Assembly (NCBI RefSeq): GCF_023016525.1
Contig: NZ_JALKCG010000002.1
Span: forward strand, 552,887-616,886
Source of the DNA: Ancylobacter koreensis
GTDB lineage: Bacteria > Pseudomonadota > Alphaproteobacteria > Rhizobiales > Xanthobacteraceae
Length of the DNA: 64,000 bases
Direction of reading: 5' to 3'
In this document: piece after piece, positions 39,602 to 47,122 of the stretch
Position numbering within the stretch: the first letter of the stretch is position 1
Layout: each line of letters starts with the position of its first letter
Notes under the pieces: generated by a model
Databases searched by the model: none
The model's input: the letters and a program-made list of their open reading frames with translations, nothing else
Told to the model about the DNA's origin: nothing
Program-made: the position numbers and the translations under genes

Positions 39602-39629
39602 AGATAGGAAGGGCTTCGCGCCGCGCAAG
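39602..39629 (-). promoter_or_regulatory. candidate RpoH promoter of hsp20
   Basis: On the minus strand a CTTGCG (39629-39624) is separated by 15 bases from CCTATCT (39608-39602), followed by CG. This fits the alphaproteobacterial RpoH pattern CTTG...CYTATNTNNG. It would give a leader of about 88 bases, the right size for a ROSE element. Confidence 0.6.
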
Positions 39630-39752
39630 AGGGGGTGGAACGGGCCTGCGCGTGGCGAAGATGAACGCGGGATGAACGGGCGGCTCGGGCCTTATTCAGT
39701 GCCCGCCGCCTATGCAGAGGGTTGGATTCGCGGTGGACGCGCGAGAGGGATG

Positions 39753-40136
39753 ATGAGGCGGGCGGCAGTTGTGGCGATGATGGCGGCGGGGCTGGCGATG
39801 GCCCCGCTGGCCGCCGGCCTGCCCGGACGGGCGGCGCTGGCGCAGGGGTTCGTGCCGCCTCCCGGCCCCTACGCCCCCAATCCCGGCCCCTATGCGCCCT
39901 ATGAAGCCCCCGCCGCCCCGCGCGCCGGTGCCGGCGGTCCGGTCGATGCGGATGCGGCGGCGCGCATGCTGTCGGCGCGCGGCTTTACCAACATCTCGGT
40001 GGTGCGCCGGCGTGGCGCGACCATCATTCTGGAGGCCAATGGCCCGCGCGGCGAGCGTGTGCAGGTTGTCGTCGACGGGACGTCCGGGGCGATCAGCGGC
40101 ATGAAGGTGATCGGCTTCGGCGACAAGCGTTATTGA
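39753..40136 (+). CDS. small secreted protein sharing a module with the 37997-38947 protein
   Basis: A 127-residue exported protein: signal peptide (about 1-30, ending AALAQ), a Pro/Tyr-rich linker with the repeat PGPYAPNPGPYAPYEAP, then a module (about 66-122) with SVVRRRGATIILEANGPRG followed by ERVQVVVDGTSGAI. This layout parallels the larger secreted protein across hsp20. ATG codons at 39750 and 39753 are adjacent, with AGAGGG just before them. Function unknown. Confidence 0.7.
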   Translation: MRRAAVVAMMAAGLAMAPLAAGLPGRAALAQGFVPPPGPYAPNPGPYAPYEAPAAPRAGAGGPVDADAAARMLSARGFTNISVVRRRGATIILEANGPRGERVQVVVDGTSGAISGMKVIGFGDKRY

Positions 40137-40252
40137 CGCGAGACAACACCTTAATGAGGCGAGGGCGGCGTCCCGCCGCCTTGTGGCGCCGCGCGGCTGG
40201 GGTATAAGCCGCGGAAGGCTCAACCCCGCAGCGCCGCGAGCACCCGCCGATC

Positions 40253-41212
40253 ATGTCGCCCGAGATGCTCCTCTATTCCACCCAGGATAACCCCGTGCCG
40301 GAGGGCGCGGTGTGCGGCCTCGTGACGGCCTCGGACGGGGTGAAGCTGCGCTTCGCGCGCTGGCGCCCGGAAAACGGCGAGTGCCGGGGCACGGTCTGCG
40401 TCTTCCCCGGCCGCACCGAGAAGATCGAGAAATATTTCGAGACGGTGCGCGACCTGCGCCGCCGCCATTTCGCCGTCGCCGTTCTGGACTGGCGCGGGCA
40501 GGGCGGCTCGCAGCGGCTGCTGTCCAACCCGATGAAGGGCCATGTCGGCCATTTCGAGGAGTATCAGCGCGACCTCGAAGCCTTTCTGACGCAGGCCGTG
40601 GTGCCGGAGCTGCCGGGCCCCTGTTTCGCCCTCGCCCATTCCATGGGTGCGGCCATCCTGCTCGACCATGCGCGGCGCGGGGGCCATGCCTTCGAGCGCC
40701 TGTTCCTCGTCGCGCCGATGCTGGACCTGTCGCTGCTCAAGCATGACGTGGCGGCTCGCCGGCTCGCCCGCTTCCTGTCGCGGCTCGGCCTGTCGAGGGC
40801 CTATGTGCCGACCCGCCGCATGAAGCCGCTGCACGAGGTGCATTTCGACGGCAATCGCCTCACCTCGGACCGCGCCCGCTTCGCCCGCAACCTGACCATC
40901 AACATGGAGCAGCCGCAGCTCGATGTCGGCCCGCCGACCATCGGCTGGGTGAAGGCGGCGTTCGACCTGATGGAGGAACTGGCCGACCCGGCGACGGCGC
41001 GGGCGATCCGCCAGCCGCTGATGATGGTGGCGGCCGGCGCCGACCGCATCGTCTCGACGCCGTCCATCGAGCATCTGGGCACGCGGCTGATCGCCGGCGC
41101 GCATGTGGTGATCCCCGGCGCGCGGCACGAGCTCCTGCAGGAGCGCGACGTCTTCCGCGAGCCGCTGCTGGCGGCCTTCGATGCCTTCATTCCGGGCAGC
41201 GCGCCGCCCTGA
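40253..41212 (+). CDS. alpha/beta hydrolase (lysophospholipase-like)
   Basis: A 319-residue serine hydrolase of the PldB/monoacylglycerol-lipase group. Visible landmarks are DWRGQGGSQRL (79-89), the nucleophile elbow AHSMGA with Ser130, a charge-relay region MMVAAGADRIVS, and a late His in GARHELLQE. No signal peptide is seen, so it probably acts in the cytoplasm or at the inner membrane face. Its stop codon directly abuts the stop of hisN on the other strand. Confidence 0.85.
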   Translation: MSPEMLLYSTQDNPVPEGAVCGLVTASDGVKLRFARWRPENGECRGTVCVFPGRTEKIEKYFETVRDLRRRHFAVAVLDWRGQGGSQRLLSNPMKGHVGHFEEYQRDLEAFLTQAVVPELPGPCFALAHSMGAAILLDHARRGGHAFERLFLVAPMLDLSLLKHDVAARRLARFLSRLGLSRAYVPTRRMKPLHEVHFDGNRLTSDRARFARNLTINMEQPQLDVGPPTIGWVKAAFDLMEELADPATARAIRQPLMMVAAGADRIVSTPSIEHLGTRLIAGAHVVIPGARHELLQERDVFREPLLAAFDAFIPGSAPP

Positions 41213-41998
41213 TCAGCCCCCGTTCAGTACCTTCAGCGCCTCGTCGTGCAGGCGTCGGTCGCCCGAGGCGACGACGCGCCCGCCCGACAGGTCCGACCCG
41301 CCTTCCCAATTGGTGACGATGCCGCCGGCGCCGGCGACGATGGGCACCAGCGGCACGATGTCGAAATCGTTGAGGTTGGTTTCGACCACCAGGTCGACAT
41401 GGCCGGCGGCCAGCATACAGTAGGCATAGCAGTCGCCGCCATAGCGCGGCAGGCGCACGCGCTTCTCGACCTCGCCATAGAGGGCGCGGTCCGCCTCGTT
41501 CATCAGCAGCGGGCTGGTGGTCATCAGCACCGCCTCGGCAAGCCCGGCGCAGGGGCGCACATTCAGGCGTCGCTCGCCGGCCGGGCCGCGATAGCGCGCC
41601 TGCGCGCCGTCGCCATAGAAGCGCTCGCGCACGAAGGGCTGGTGCATCATGCCGTAGACCGGCTCGCCCTGCCGGCACAGGCCGATCAGCGTGCCCCAGG
41701 CCGGCATGCCGCAGATGAAAGACTTGGTGCCGTCGATCGGGTCGAGCACCCAGACGTAATCGGCGTCGATGCCGTCGTCGGGGAATTCCTCGCCGCGCAC
41801 GCCATGGCTGGGGAAGGTGCGGCGGATCAGCGTGCGCATCGCCTGCTCGGCGGCGCGGTCGGCGGCGGTGACGGGATCGAAGGCGGCGCCCCGGCTCTTG
41901 TCCTCGACGCCGAGCGCGGTGCGGAAGAAGGGCAGGATGGCCTGACCGGAGACGGTTGCGAGCTCATGCACGAAGGCCTCGAAATCCACCGCACCCAT
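41213..41998 (-). CDS. hisN: histidinol-phosphatase (inositol monophosphatase family)
   Basis: It removes phosphate from histidinol phosphate in histidine synthesis. The 261-residue protein has the metal-binding GEEF (69-72), DPIDGTKSF (86-94) and the C-terminal VETNLNDFDIVPLVPIVAGAGGIVTNW. The short substrate loop FICGMPAWGTLIGL is typical of the HisN branch rather than of general inositol phosphatases. Protein-free DNA with the sRNA copies lies upstream. Confidence 0.9.
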   Translation of the reverse strand: MGAVDFEAFVHELATVSGQAILPFFRTALGVEDKSRGAAFDPVTAADRAAEQAMRTLIRRTFPSHGVRGEEFPDDGIDADYVWVLDPIDGTKSFICGMPAWGTLIGLCRQGEPVYGMMHQPFVRERFYGDGAQARYRGPAGERRLNVRPCAGLAEAVLMTTSPLLMNEADRALYGEVEKRVRLPRYGGDCYAYCMLAAGHVDLVVETNLNDFDIVPLVPIVAGAGGIVTNWEGGSDLSGGRVVASGDRRLHDEALKVLNGG

Positions 41999-42246
41999 CC
42001 GATCCTGCTCCCGTCGCCTCTGCCGTCGCCCGCTGCGCGGCGACCGGCCAAGGCATATCGGGCGGCGGCGGGCTCGGCAATCTCCGGCGTGGCGTCGCGA
42101 AGGCGGGAGGTGCGGCGGCTCTCGCCGTCCGTTCCGGTAATGGCATGGCGCCCCCCGCCTACGCGTGAGCGACGTCGCTCAACTCGCCCCGCGTCGGATG
42201 CATGGCTGCTATTCCGGCAAGTTCAAGAAATGGGCAGGTTCGGTGA

Positions 42247-42277
42247 TTGCCTCCGACGCACGAAACTGCCATATTAT
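42247..42277 (+). promoter_or_regulatory. candidate promoter of sRNA copy 1
   Basis: TTGCCT (42247-42252) and TATTAT (42272-42277) are separated by 19 bases. Transcription would start near 42284, at the base of the first hairpin. Confidence 0.5.
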
Positions 42278-42283
42278 TGCAGC

Positions 42284-42381
42284 GCGGTAAGGCGATTGGC
42301 GTTGCCCTACCGCCGCCCTCCTTGGGCGTTTCCTCCCTAGACTTGGGCCGCTCCGGCAACGTGAGCGGCCCCTTTCTTTTT
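42284..42381 (+). ncRNA. anti-Shine-Dalgarno sRNA, copy 1 of 3
   Basis: About 98 nt. Hairpin 1 (42284-42313) has a 6-bp outer stem GCGGTA/TACCGC, an A-C mismatch, an inner stem GGCGA/TTGCC and the loop TTGGCG. Hairpin 2 (42314-42328) is CGCCC/GGGCG with loop TCCTT. A single-stranded TTTCCTCCCTAGACTT follows. The terminator stem is GGGCCGCT/AGCGGCCC (42345-42371) with CTTTCTTTTT. The 38 nt at 42315-42352 are identical in all three copies. The loop and linker copy the 3' tail of 16S rRNA and could pair with ribosome binding sites. It resembles Hyphomicrobiales trans-acting sRNAs with exposed CCUCC motifs (alpha-r14/NfeR1, 'cuckoo' RNAs), but family membership is unverified. Confidence 0.75.
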
Positions 42382-42598
42382 AGCAACCCTCTGACATAAA
42401 AGCGCTTTTTCGAGCCCGCCGACATGGCCGTCAGGGCAAGGCAGGCGTCGATGCCGCGCGAGCGGGTGTGATTCCGTATCGGAGGGCACGCTGCTGAAGC
42501 CGGCCGGCCCTGCTGCGCGCAATGCGCGAATTTTGGTGCGATTCTCGTCATTCGAATGCCTGCGACCAAATGACGGTTTCGTTTCTTTCGCTTTCACC

Positions 42599-42627
42599 TT
42601 GTCACCGGCCCGTCGCCTGGCTATGTT
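42599..42627 (+). promoter_or_regulatory. candidate sigma70 promoter of sRNA copy 2
   Basis: TTGTCA (42599-42604), a 17-base spacer and TATGTT (42622-42627) form a near-consensus promoter. Transcription would start near 42634, three bases before hairpin 1. Confidence 0.7.
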
Positions 42628-42633
42628 TATTGC

Positions 42634-42735
42634 GTTGCGGCAACGTGATTGGCGTCACGTCGCCGCCGCCCTCCTTGGGCGTTTCCTCCCTAGACTTGGG
42701 CCGCTCCGTTCATGCGCGAGCGGCCTCTTTCTTTT
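42634..42735 (+). ncRNA. anti-Shine-Dalgarno sRNA, copy 2 of 3
   Basis: About 102 nt. Hairpin 1 (42637-42666) has outer stem GCGGC/GCCGC, an A-C mismatch, inner stem ACGTGA/TCACGT and loop TTGGCG. The paired bases differ from copy 1 but pairing is kept. Hairpin 2 (42667-42681) is CGCCC/GGGCG with loop TCCTT. The shared 38-nt core is 42668-42705. The terminator stem GGCCGCTC/GAGCGGCC (42699-42725) is followed by TCTTTCTTTT. It has the best promoter of the three. Confidence 0.78.
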
Positions 42736-43221
42736 CCGGACGCCGTTTTCTCCCTTTTCGCCCGTCCATGCTCCAGCCAGTACCACGCGGGCTGCCGACC
42801 CATGCCACCAGCGCATGATGACGATAAGGCAGGAGAACGGCGGGCCGGGGGTCGTCACCCGTCGGCCTCTGACGTGGGCCTTTCAAGGCGGGAGCGACAT
42901 ACGACGGTCGGCTCTTCCGGCGGCGAATGGGCACGCGCGGCCCTCGGAGGGGCAGTGACCTGATGCGTGGCCCGAGGCGCCCGTCTGGCCTCCATCCGCG
43001 AGTGACGGTGCCGGCCGGCATCCATGCGCAGTTCCCGCGGGTTTTTATGGGGAGGGGTGCGCGCGTTGGCGGGCCATCCTCTTCGCCCGGCGCGGGGCGC
43101 CTCGCCGGCTTTCCTTCGGAAAGGGGTGGAGCGGCAGCCGGGTTCGCCCCGCGACGCCTGCCCCAAAAGCAACGGGCGCCGGCTGATCGCGACCCCCCGG
43201 TCGATCCGCCGACGCCCGAAC

Positions 43222-43309
43222 AAGGCAGGTACTGCCTTTGATGGTGCTTTGGCACCTCAACATGCGGCATTAATGCCACAACGGGTGCTCAATTCGTATT
43301 TGGTATGCC
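43222..43309. repeat. cluster of short inverted repeats upstream of sRNA copy 3
   Basis: Four dyads lie within 90 bases: AAGGCAG-GTA-CTGCCTT (43222-43238), GGTGC-TTTG-GCACC (43243-43256), the palindrome GGCATTAATGCC (43266-43277) and TGG-TATG-CCA (43300-43309). A further CTGCCTT (43325-43331) overlaps the copy 3 promoter. They may be operators or a structured leader; no known site is recognised. Confidence 0.4.
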
Positions 43310-43329
43310 AGAAAAGCCTAGTGCCTGCC

Positions 43330-43356
43330 TTGATTATTCCGCAATGCACCTACATC
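43330..43356 (+). promoter_or_regulatory. weak candidate promoter of sRNA copy 3
   Basis: TTGATT (43330-43335) and TACATC (43351-43356) are 15 bases apart. This is a poor spacing, so this copy may need an activator or use a shifted -10. Confidence 0.35.
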
Positions 43357-43362
43357 TTCTGC

Positions 43363-43461
43363 CCGTACGCAGCGATTGGCGTCGCTCCGTACAGCCCTCC
43401 TTGGGCGTTTCCTCCCTAGACTTGGGCCGCTTGCGCTGCGCGTAAGCGGCCTCTTTCTTTT
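43363..43461 (+). ncRNA. anti-Shine-Dalgarno sRNA, copy 3 of 3
   Basis: About 99 nt. Hairpin 1 (43365-43392) has outer stem GTACG/CGTAC, a C-C mismatch, inner stem AGCGA/TCGCT and the invariant loop TTGGCG. It again differs from copies 1 and 2 while keeping all pairs. Hairpin 2 (43394-43406) is GCCC/GGGC with loop TCCTT. The shared 38-nt core is 43394-43431. The terminator stem GGCCGCTT/AAGCGGCC (43425-43451) is followed by TCTTTCTTTT. It lies 628 bases after copy 2. Confidence 0.72.
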
Positions 43462-43744
43462 GCGCCGGACCCCAGATGCGCCCGCCGTGGCTTTGCCATC
43501 TTGCGTGGTCGTCTGCGTGCCTGTCCGAACGCCCTTGAAGGGCTGCGCGATCCCTGTGAGCCGACCGTTTCCCTCCGCGACTTCGCGGTCAAACCCCGAA
43601 CATGCGGTGGGGAAAAGCGGCCCGGAACCGAGCGTGCAGAATTCGTATAGGTCTCATGTCCAAAATGCAAGGCTCTTATGCGGCCTTTTGCATCACCCGA
43701 TCAAATTTTTGCGGGGAATGGATTAACGCCATGGGAACGCAGCG

Positions 43745-44623
43745 TTATTCCGCAGCCGTTCGTTGCGGCGCGAGTTCGATCTGGGCGATGCGCGAGAGCG
43801 CGAGCGCCATGTCGAGCAGGTCGCTGCGCACGGTCTGGAAGCTTTCGGCCGGCTGGTAGGTGGCCTCGTGCATGTAGAGCGCGCGGTTGATCTCGATCTG
43901 TACCGCGTGCATGCCCGAGGCCGGGTTGCCGTAATGCTCGGTGATGAAGCCGCCGGCATAGGGCTTGTTGCGCACCACGGAATAGCCGCGCCGGCGCAGC
44001 TCGGCTTCCATGATGTCGGGGATGATCGGCGCGCAGCTGGTGCCGTAGCGGTCGCCCAGCACGATGTCGATGCGCTGGTCGCGCTGGCAGCCCGACGGCA
44101 TGGAATGGCAGTCCACCAGCACTGCGACGCCGAAGCTGCGCTGCATCTGCACCATGAGCTGGCGCAGCGTGCGGTGATAAGGCTTGTAGAGCGTCTCGAT
44201 GCGGTTGATCGCATCGTCGACCGGGATACGCCGGCCATAGATCTCCTGCGCCTCGCCGACGATGCGGGCGATGGTGCCGAGCCCGCCGGCAACCCGCATG
44301 GAGCGCGTGTTCGCATAGGCGGGCAGCCGGCCCTCGAACATGCGGGGATCGAGCTCGTAGGGCTCGCGGTTCACGTCGAGGAAGCAGCGCGGGAAATGCG
44401 CGCGCATGAAGCCCATGCCGAGCCGGGTGACGTCGCCGAACAGGGCGTCGACCAGCGTGTCCTCGGAGCGGCGCAGCACCGGAAGCTCCAGGCGCGACTG
44501 TTCGACGAAGCTGCGGGGATAGACCACGCCGCTGTGCGGGGAATTGAACAGGAAAGGCGCGGTGAGGGTCGCCGGCTGCACGGTCTCGAAGGCGGGGTCG
44601 ATCATGTCGGCTAGAACGGCCAT
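43745..44623 (-). CDS. N-formylglutamate amidohydrolase family protein
   Basis: A 292-residue metal-dependent amidohydrolase of the HutG-II family, which releases formate from N-formylglutamate or related N-formyl compounds. Family landmarks are FLFNSPHSGVVYPRSFVE, CFLDVNREPYELDPRMFEG, DCHSMPSG and IEINRALYMHE. No other histidine-utilisation gene is nearby, so its substrate is open. The start at 44623 gives the typical N-terminus; the frame is open to 44800. Its position divergent from cpdR is conserved in many Hyphomicrobiales. Confidence 0.88.
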   Translation of the reverse strand: MAVLADMIDPAFETVQPATLTAPFLFNSPHSGVVYPRSFVEQSRLELPVLRRSEDTLVDALFGDVTRLGMGFMRAHFPRCFLDVNREPYELDPRMFEGRLPAYANTRSMRVAGGLGTIARIVGEAQEIYGRRIPVDDAINRIETLYKPYHRTLRQLMVQMQRSFGVAVLVDCHSMPSGCQRDQRIDIVLGDRYGTSCAPIIPDIMEAELRRRGYSVVRNKPYAGGFITEHYGNPASGMHAVQIEINRALYMHEATYQPAESFQTVRSDLLDMALALSRIAQIELAPQRTAAE

Positions 44624-44937
44624 CTTCCCTACCAGTACCGCGCCTGTTTCCTCATGGCGGCGCGACCGGACGGGCGCACCATGCCCGACGTGTCTAACAT
44701 GCGGGCCGGCCACGTGGAATGCGGGCGCGTCGGCCGCTGCGCGGAATCTGCACACGTCAGCGCGAGCCCGCCGCCGCCGACCGTGCCCGCGCGCGTTCAC
44801 GATGTGCTAAGAGGCGCCGGAGTACCCAAGAGGGACGTAGAAGCGGGGACGTGCGAACGGGGAACGGGAAGGTGGCGGCCGAGGCGCCGCATCCGCCCGG
44901 TATCGCTCCTCCCGTCCAGAGAATCAGGAAGTCCGGG

Positions 44938-45297
44938 ATGCTCAAGATCCTGCTGGCCGAAGACGACCACGACATGCGCCGCTTTCTCGTGAAGGCGCTG
45001 CAGAATGCGGGCTACGAGGTCGCCTCCTTCGACAATGGCCGCTCGGCCTATGACCGGCTCCGCGAGGAGCCCTTCGAACTGCTGCTCACCGACATCGTCA
45101 TGCCGGAGATGGACGGCATAGAGCTGGCGCGGCGCGCCACCGAGCTCGACCCGGACATCAAGGTGATGTTCATCACCGGCTTCGCGGCAGTGGCGCTCAA
45201 CGCCGATAACCAGGCCCCCAAGGACGCCAAGGTGCTGTCCAAGCCGTTCCACCTGCGCGATCTCGTCAACGAGGTCGGCAAGATGCTGGCGGCCTGA
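44938..45297 (+). CDS. cpdR: single-domain response regulator CpdR
   Basis: A 119-residue stand-alone receiver domain that, when unphosphorylated, directs ClpXP to the pole for cell-cycle proteolysis. The acidic pocket is Asp9/Asp10, the phospho-acceptor Asp52 is in LLTDIVMPEMDG, the switch Thr is in MFITGFAAVAL, and Lys102 is in SKPFHLRDLV. The sequence is very close to known CpdR proteins. The frame is open upstream to 44719 but MLKILLAEDD is the expected N-terminus. Confidence 0.92.
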   Translation: MLKILLAEDDHDMRRFLVKALQNAGYEVASFDNGRSAYDRLREEPFELLLTDIVMPEMDGIELARRATELDPDIKVMFITGFAAVALNADNQAPKDAKVLSKPFHLRDLVNEVGKMLAA

Positions 45298-45398
45298 CGC
45301 GTGCTGCCGCGGCCGTGCTGTCCACAGGGCACGCACCGGCTTGCGCGGCGGCGGGCTTCCCGTTATAGGGGAGCCCCGCTCGCAAGAGACCACGGAAT

Positions 45399-45473
45399 GG
45401 GCGCGTAGCTCAGCGGGAGAGCACCTCGTTGACATCGAGGGGGTCACAGGTTCAATCCCTGTCGCGCCCACCA
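45399..45473 (+). tRNA. tRNA-Val (GAC)
   Basis: A 75-nt cloverleaf including an encoded CCA. The acceptor stem GGGCGCG / CGCGCCC, the D-stem GCTC/GAGC, the anticodon stem CCTCG/CGAGG with loop TTGACAT (anticodon GAC at 45431-45433) and the T-arm CAGG-TTCAATC-CCTG are all intact. Confidence 0.95.
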
Positions 45474-45547
45474 TTCCGAACTCCGGCCGCCGACTGTCAC
45501 GGCACGCCACGACGTCTCCCCGCAGACCGCTCGTTACCGTCAGCCGC

Positions 45548-47122
45548 TCACGGCATGCGGTTCGCGGCCGCTCGGGCGCGGACCGAGGGAGTTGCGGGCG
45601 GCGCTGCCGCCACCCGCTGGGCGAGGAAGCCGGGCACCTGTTCCGCCGGCATCGCCTCGCCGAACAGGAAGCCCTGGCCCAGATCGCAGCCGAGCGCGCG
45701 AAGCGCCTCGAACTGGGCCTCGCTCTCGATGCCTTCGGCCAATGTCGCGATGCCGAGCCCCTGTCCCAGCCCGATGATGGCGTTGACGATCTTCGCCTGC
45801 TTGTCGTTCTCGAGGAAATTGGCGACGAACTGCCGGTCGATCTTCATCTTGTCGAAGGGCAGGTTGGCGAGCTGCGACAGGCTCGAATAGCCGGTGCCGA
45901 AATCGTCCAGCGCCACGCGCACACCCGCCTGCCGGAGCTGGCGGATCGTGCGGATCGCCGAATCGAGGTCGGCGATGATGGCCGATTCGGTGATCTCGAC
46001 CGACAGCCGGTGCGGCGGCACGCCCACCTCGCGCAGAATGGCGAGGATACGCGCGGCGAGCAGCCCGTCGCTGAGCTGGGGTGGCGAGACATTGAAGGCC
46101 AGCATCAGGTCGTCGGGCCAGCGGAGCGCCTGCGCGCAGGCTTTGCGCAGCAGCCGGTTCGACAGGTCGGTGATCAGGCCCGCCTGCTCGGCGACGCGGA
46201 TGAAACGGTCGGGCGGCACGCGCGTGCCGTCGTCGAGCTGCCAGCGCGCCAGCGCCTCGAAGCCATAGATGCGTCCGTCGGCGAGCCGGACCAGCGGCTG
46301 GAAATGAGCTTCCACCAGGTCGTCGGCGATCGCCACCCGCAACTGGCGTTCGATAGCCAGCCGGTTGTTGAGCTCCGCCCCAAGGCGCGGATGAAACGGA
46401 TGGAACCGCCCCACGCCGTGGCGCTTGGCCTCGTGCATGGCGAGGTCGGCGGCGAAGATCGCCTGATCGAGCGAGCCCTGATGGAGCGAGGTCTGGTCCA
46501 ACGGCGCGAAACCGATGCACGCGCTGATCTGGATCGAGGTGCCCTCGATGTTGAGCGGAAGGCGGGCCATGTCTGACATGTGCTCGGCCATGGCCGCGAT
46601 TTCCCCGCCCGGCGCGGCGGCCACGACGAGGAATTCGTCGCCGCCCATGCGCGCGGCCAGCGCCGAGGGCAGCGAGGTGCGCAGCCGGTCGGCGAAGGAG
46701 GCGAGCACCGCGTCGCCGCCGTGATGGCCGACGAGGTCGTTCACCTGCTTGAAGTTGTCGATGTCGAGCATGAAGATCGCGTTGAAGCCGCCCTTGCGCA
46801 CGGCCTCGGGCAGCCTCTGTTCAACGAAATGACGGTTGGGAAGCCGCGTCAGCATGTCGTGGTAGGCAAGGAAATCGGCCGCCATTTCAGCGGCTGCACG
46901 GCGCTTGACCTCGTGTCGCAGGTCGACGATCCGGCGCGTGCCGTACACGAAGCCCGAGGCGCCGAGCACGAAAAGCGCCGCCACGATATGTTCGAAAGGA
47001 ACCAGTCCGTAGCGGCTGACGACCGCCAGCAGAGCGTCGTAGAGATCGAGCGTGACGAGAAGCGCGTAGGCGGCGGCTCCGACCAGCAGAAAGATGACGC
47101 CTTCCCTGAGCGCCCGATTCAT
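45548..47122 (-). CDS. membrane GGDEF-EAL protein with intact active sites
   Basis: A 524-residue c-di-GMP enzyme with two membrane segments (about 8-28 and 45-62). The GGDEF domain (about 85-245) has an intact GGDEF at 160-164 but no RxxD inhibitory site before it. The EAL domain (about 260-505) has EAL (289-291), FNVSPP, VEITES, LDDFGTGYSS, KMKIDRQFV and LAEGIES, all consensus. It could both make and degrade c-di-GMP. The gene starts in a 280-base gap that includes a short tandem repeat. Confidence 0.92.
   Translation of the reverse strand: MNRALREGVIFLLVGAAAYALLVTLDLYDALLAVVSRYGLVPFEHIVAALFVLGASGFVYGTRRIVDLRHEVKRRAAAEMAADFLAYHDMLTRLPNRHFVEQRLPEAVRKGGFNAIFMLDIDNFKQVNDLVGHHGGDAVLASFADRLRTSLPSALAARMGGDEFLVVAAAPGGEIAAMAEHMSDMARLPLNIEGTSIQISACIGFAPLDQTSLHQGSLDQAIFAADLAMHEAKRHGVGRFHPFHPRLGAELNNRLAIERQLRVAIADDLVEAHFQPLVRLADGRIYGFEALARWQLDDGTRVPPDRFIRVAEQAGLITDLSNRLLRKACAQALRWPDDLMLAFNVSPPQLSDGLLAARILAILREVGVPPHRLSVEITESAIIADLDSAIRTIRQLRQAGVRVALDDFGTGYSSLSQLANLPFDKMKIDRQFVANFLENDKQAKIVNAIIGLGQGLGIATLAEGIESEAQFEALRALGCDLGQGFLFGEAMPAEQVPGFLAQRVAAAPPATPSVRARAAANRMP

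Larger units (their letters stand above)
41999..43744. other. 1.75 kb protein-free region carrying three sRNA genes
   Basis: No open frame here has a recognisable product or consistent coding character on either strand. The region holds three copies of a structured RNA with promoters and terminators, a cluster of short dyads at 43222-43309, and unremarkable GC-rich spacer. Short frames such as 42927-43241 and 42533-42958 look spurious. Confidence 0.7.

Noticed and set aside
42533..42958. Frame reading through sRNA copy 2
   Set aside because: It crosses the promoter, hairpins and terminator of the RNA, and the structure explains the conservation better than a protein.
42927..43241. 104-codon frame between sRNA copies 2 and 3
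   Set aside because: Pro/Gly/Arg-rich translation without coding character; competing frames of similar length on both strands.
42284..43461. Three-copy repeat as a mobile element or CRISPR
   Set aside because: Copies are 250-630 bases apart, lack terminal inverted repeats, target duplications and a transposase. Each carries its own hairpins and terminator, which fits RNA genes.
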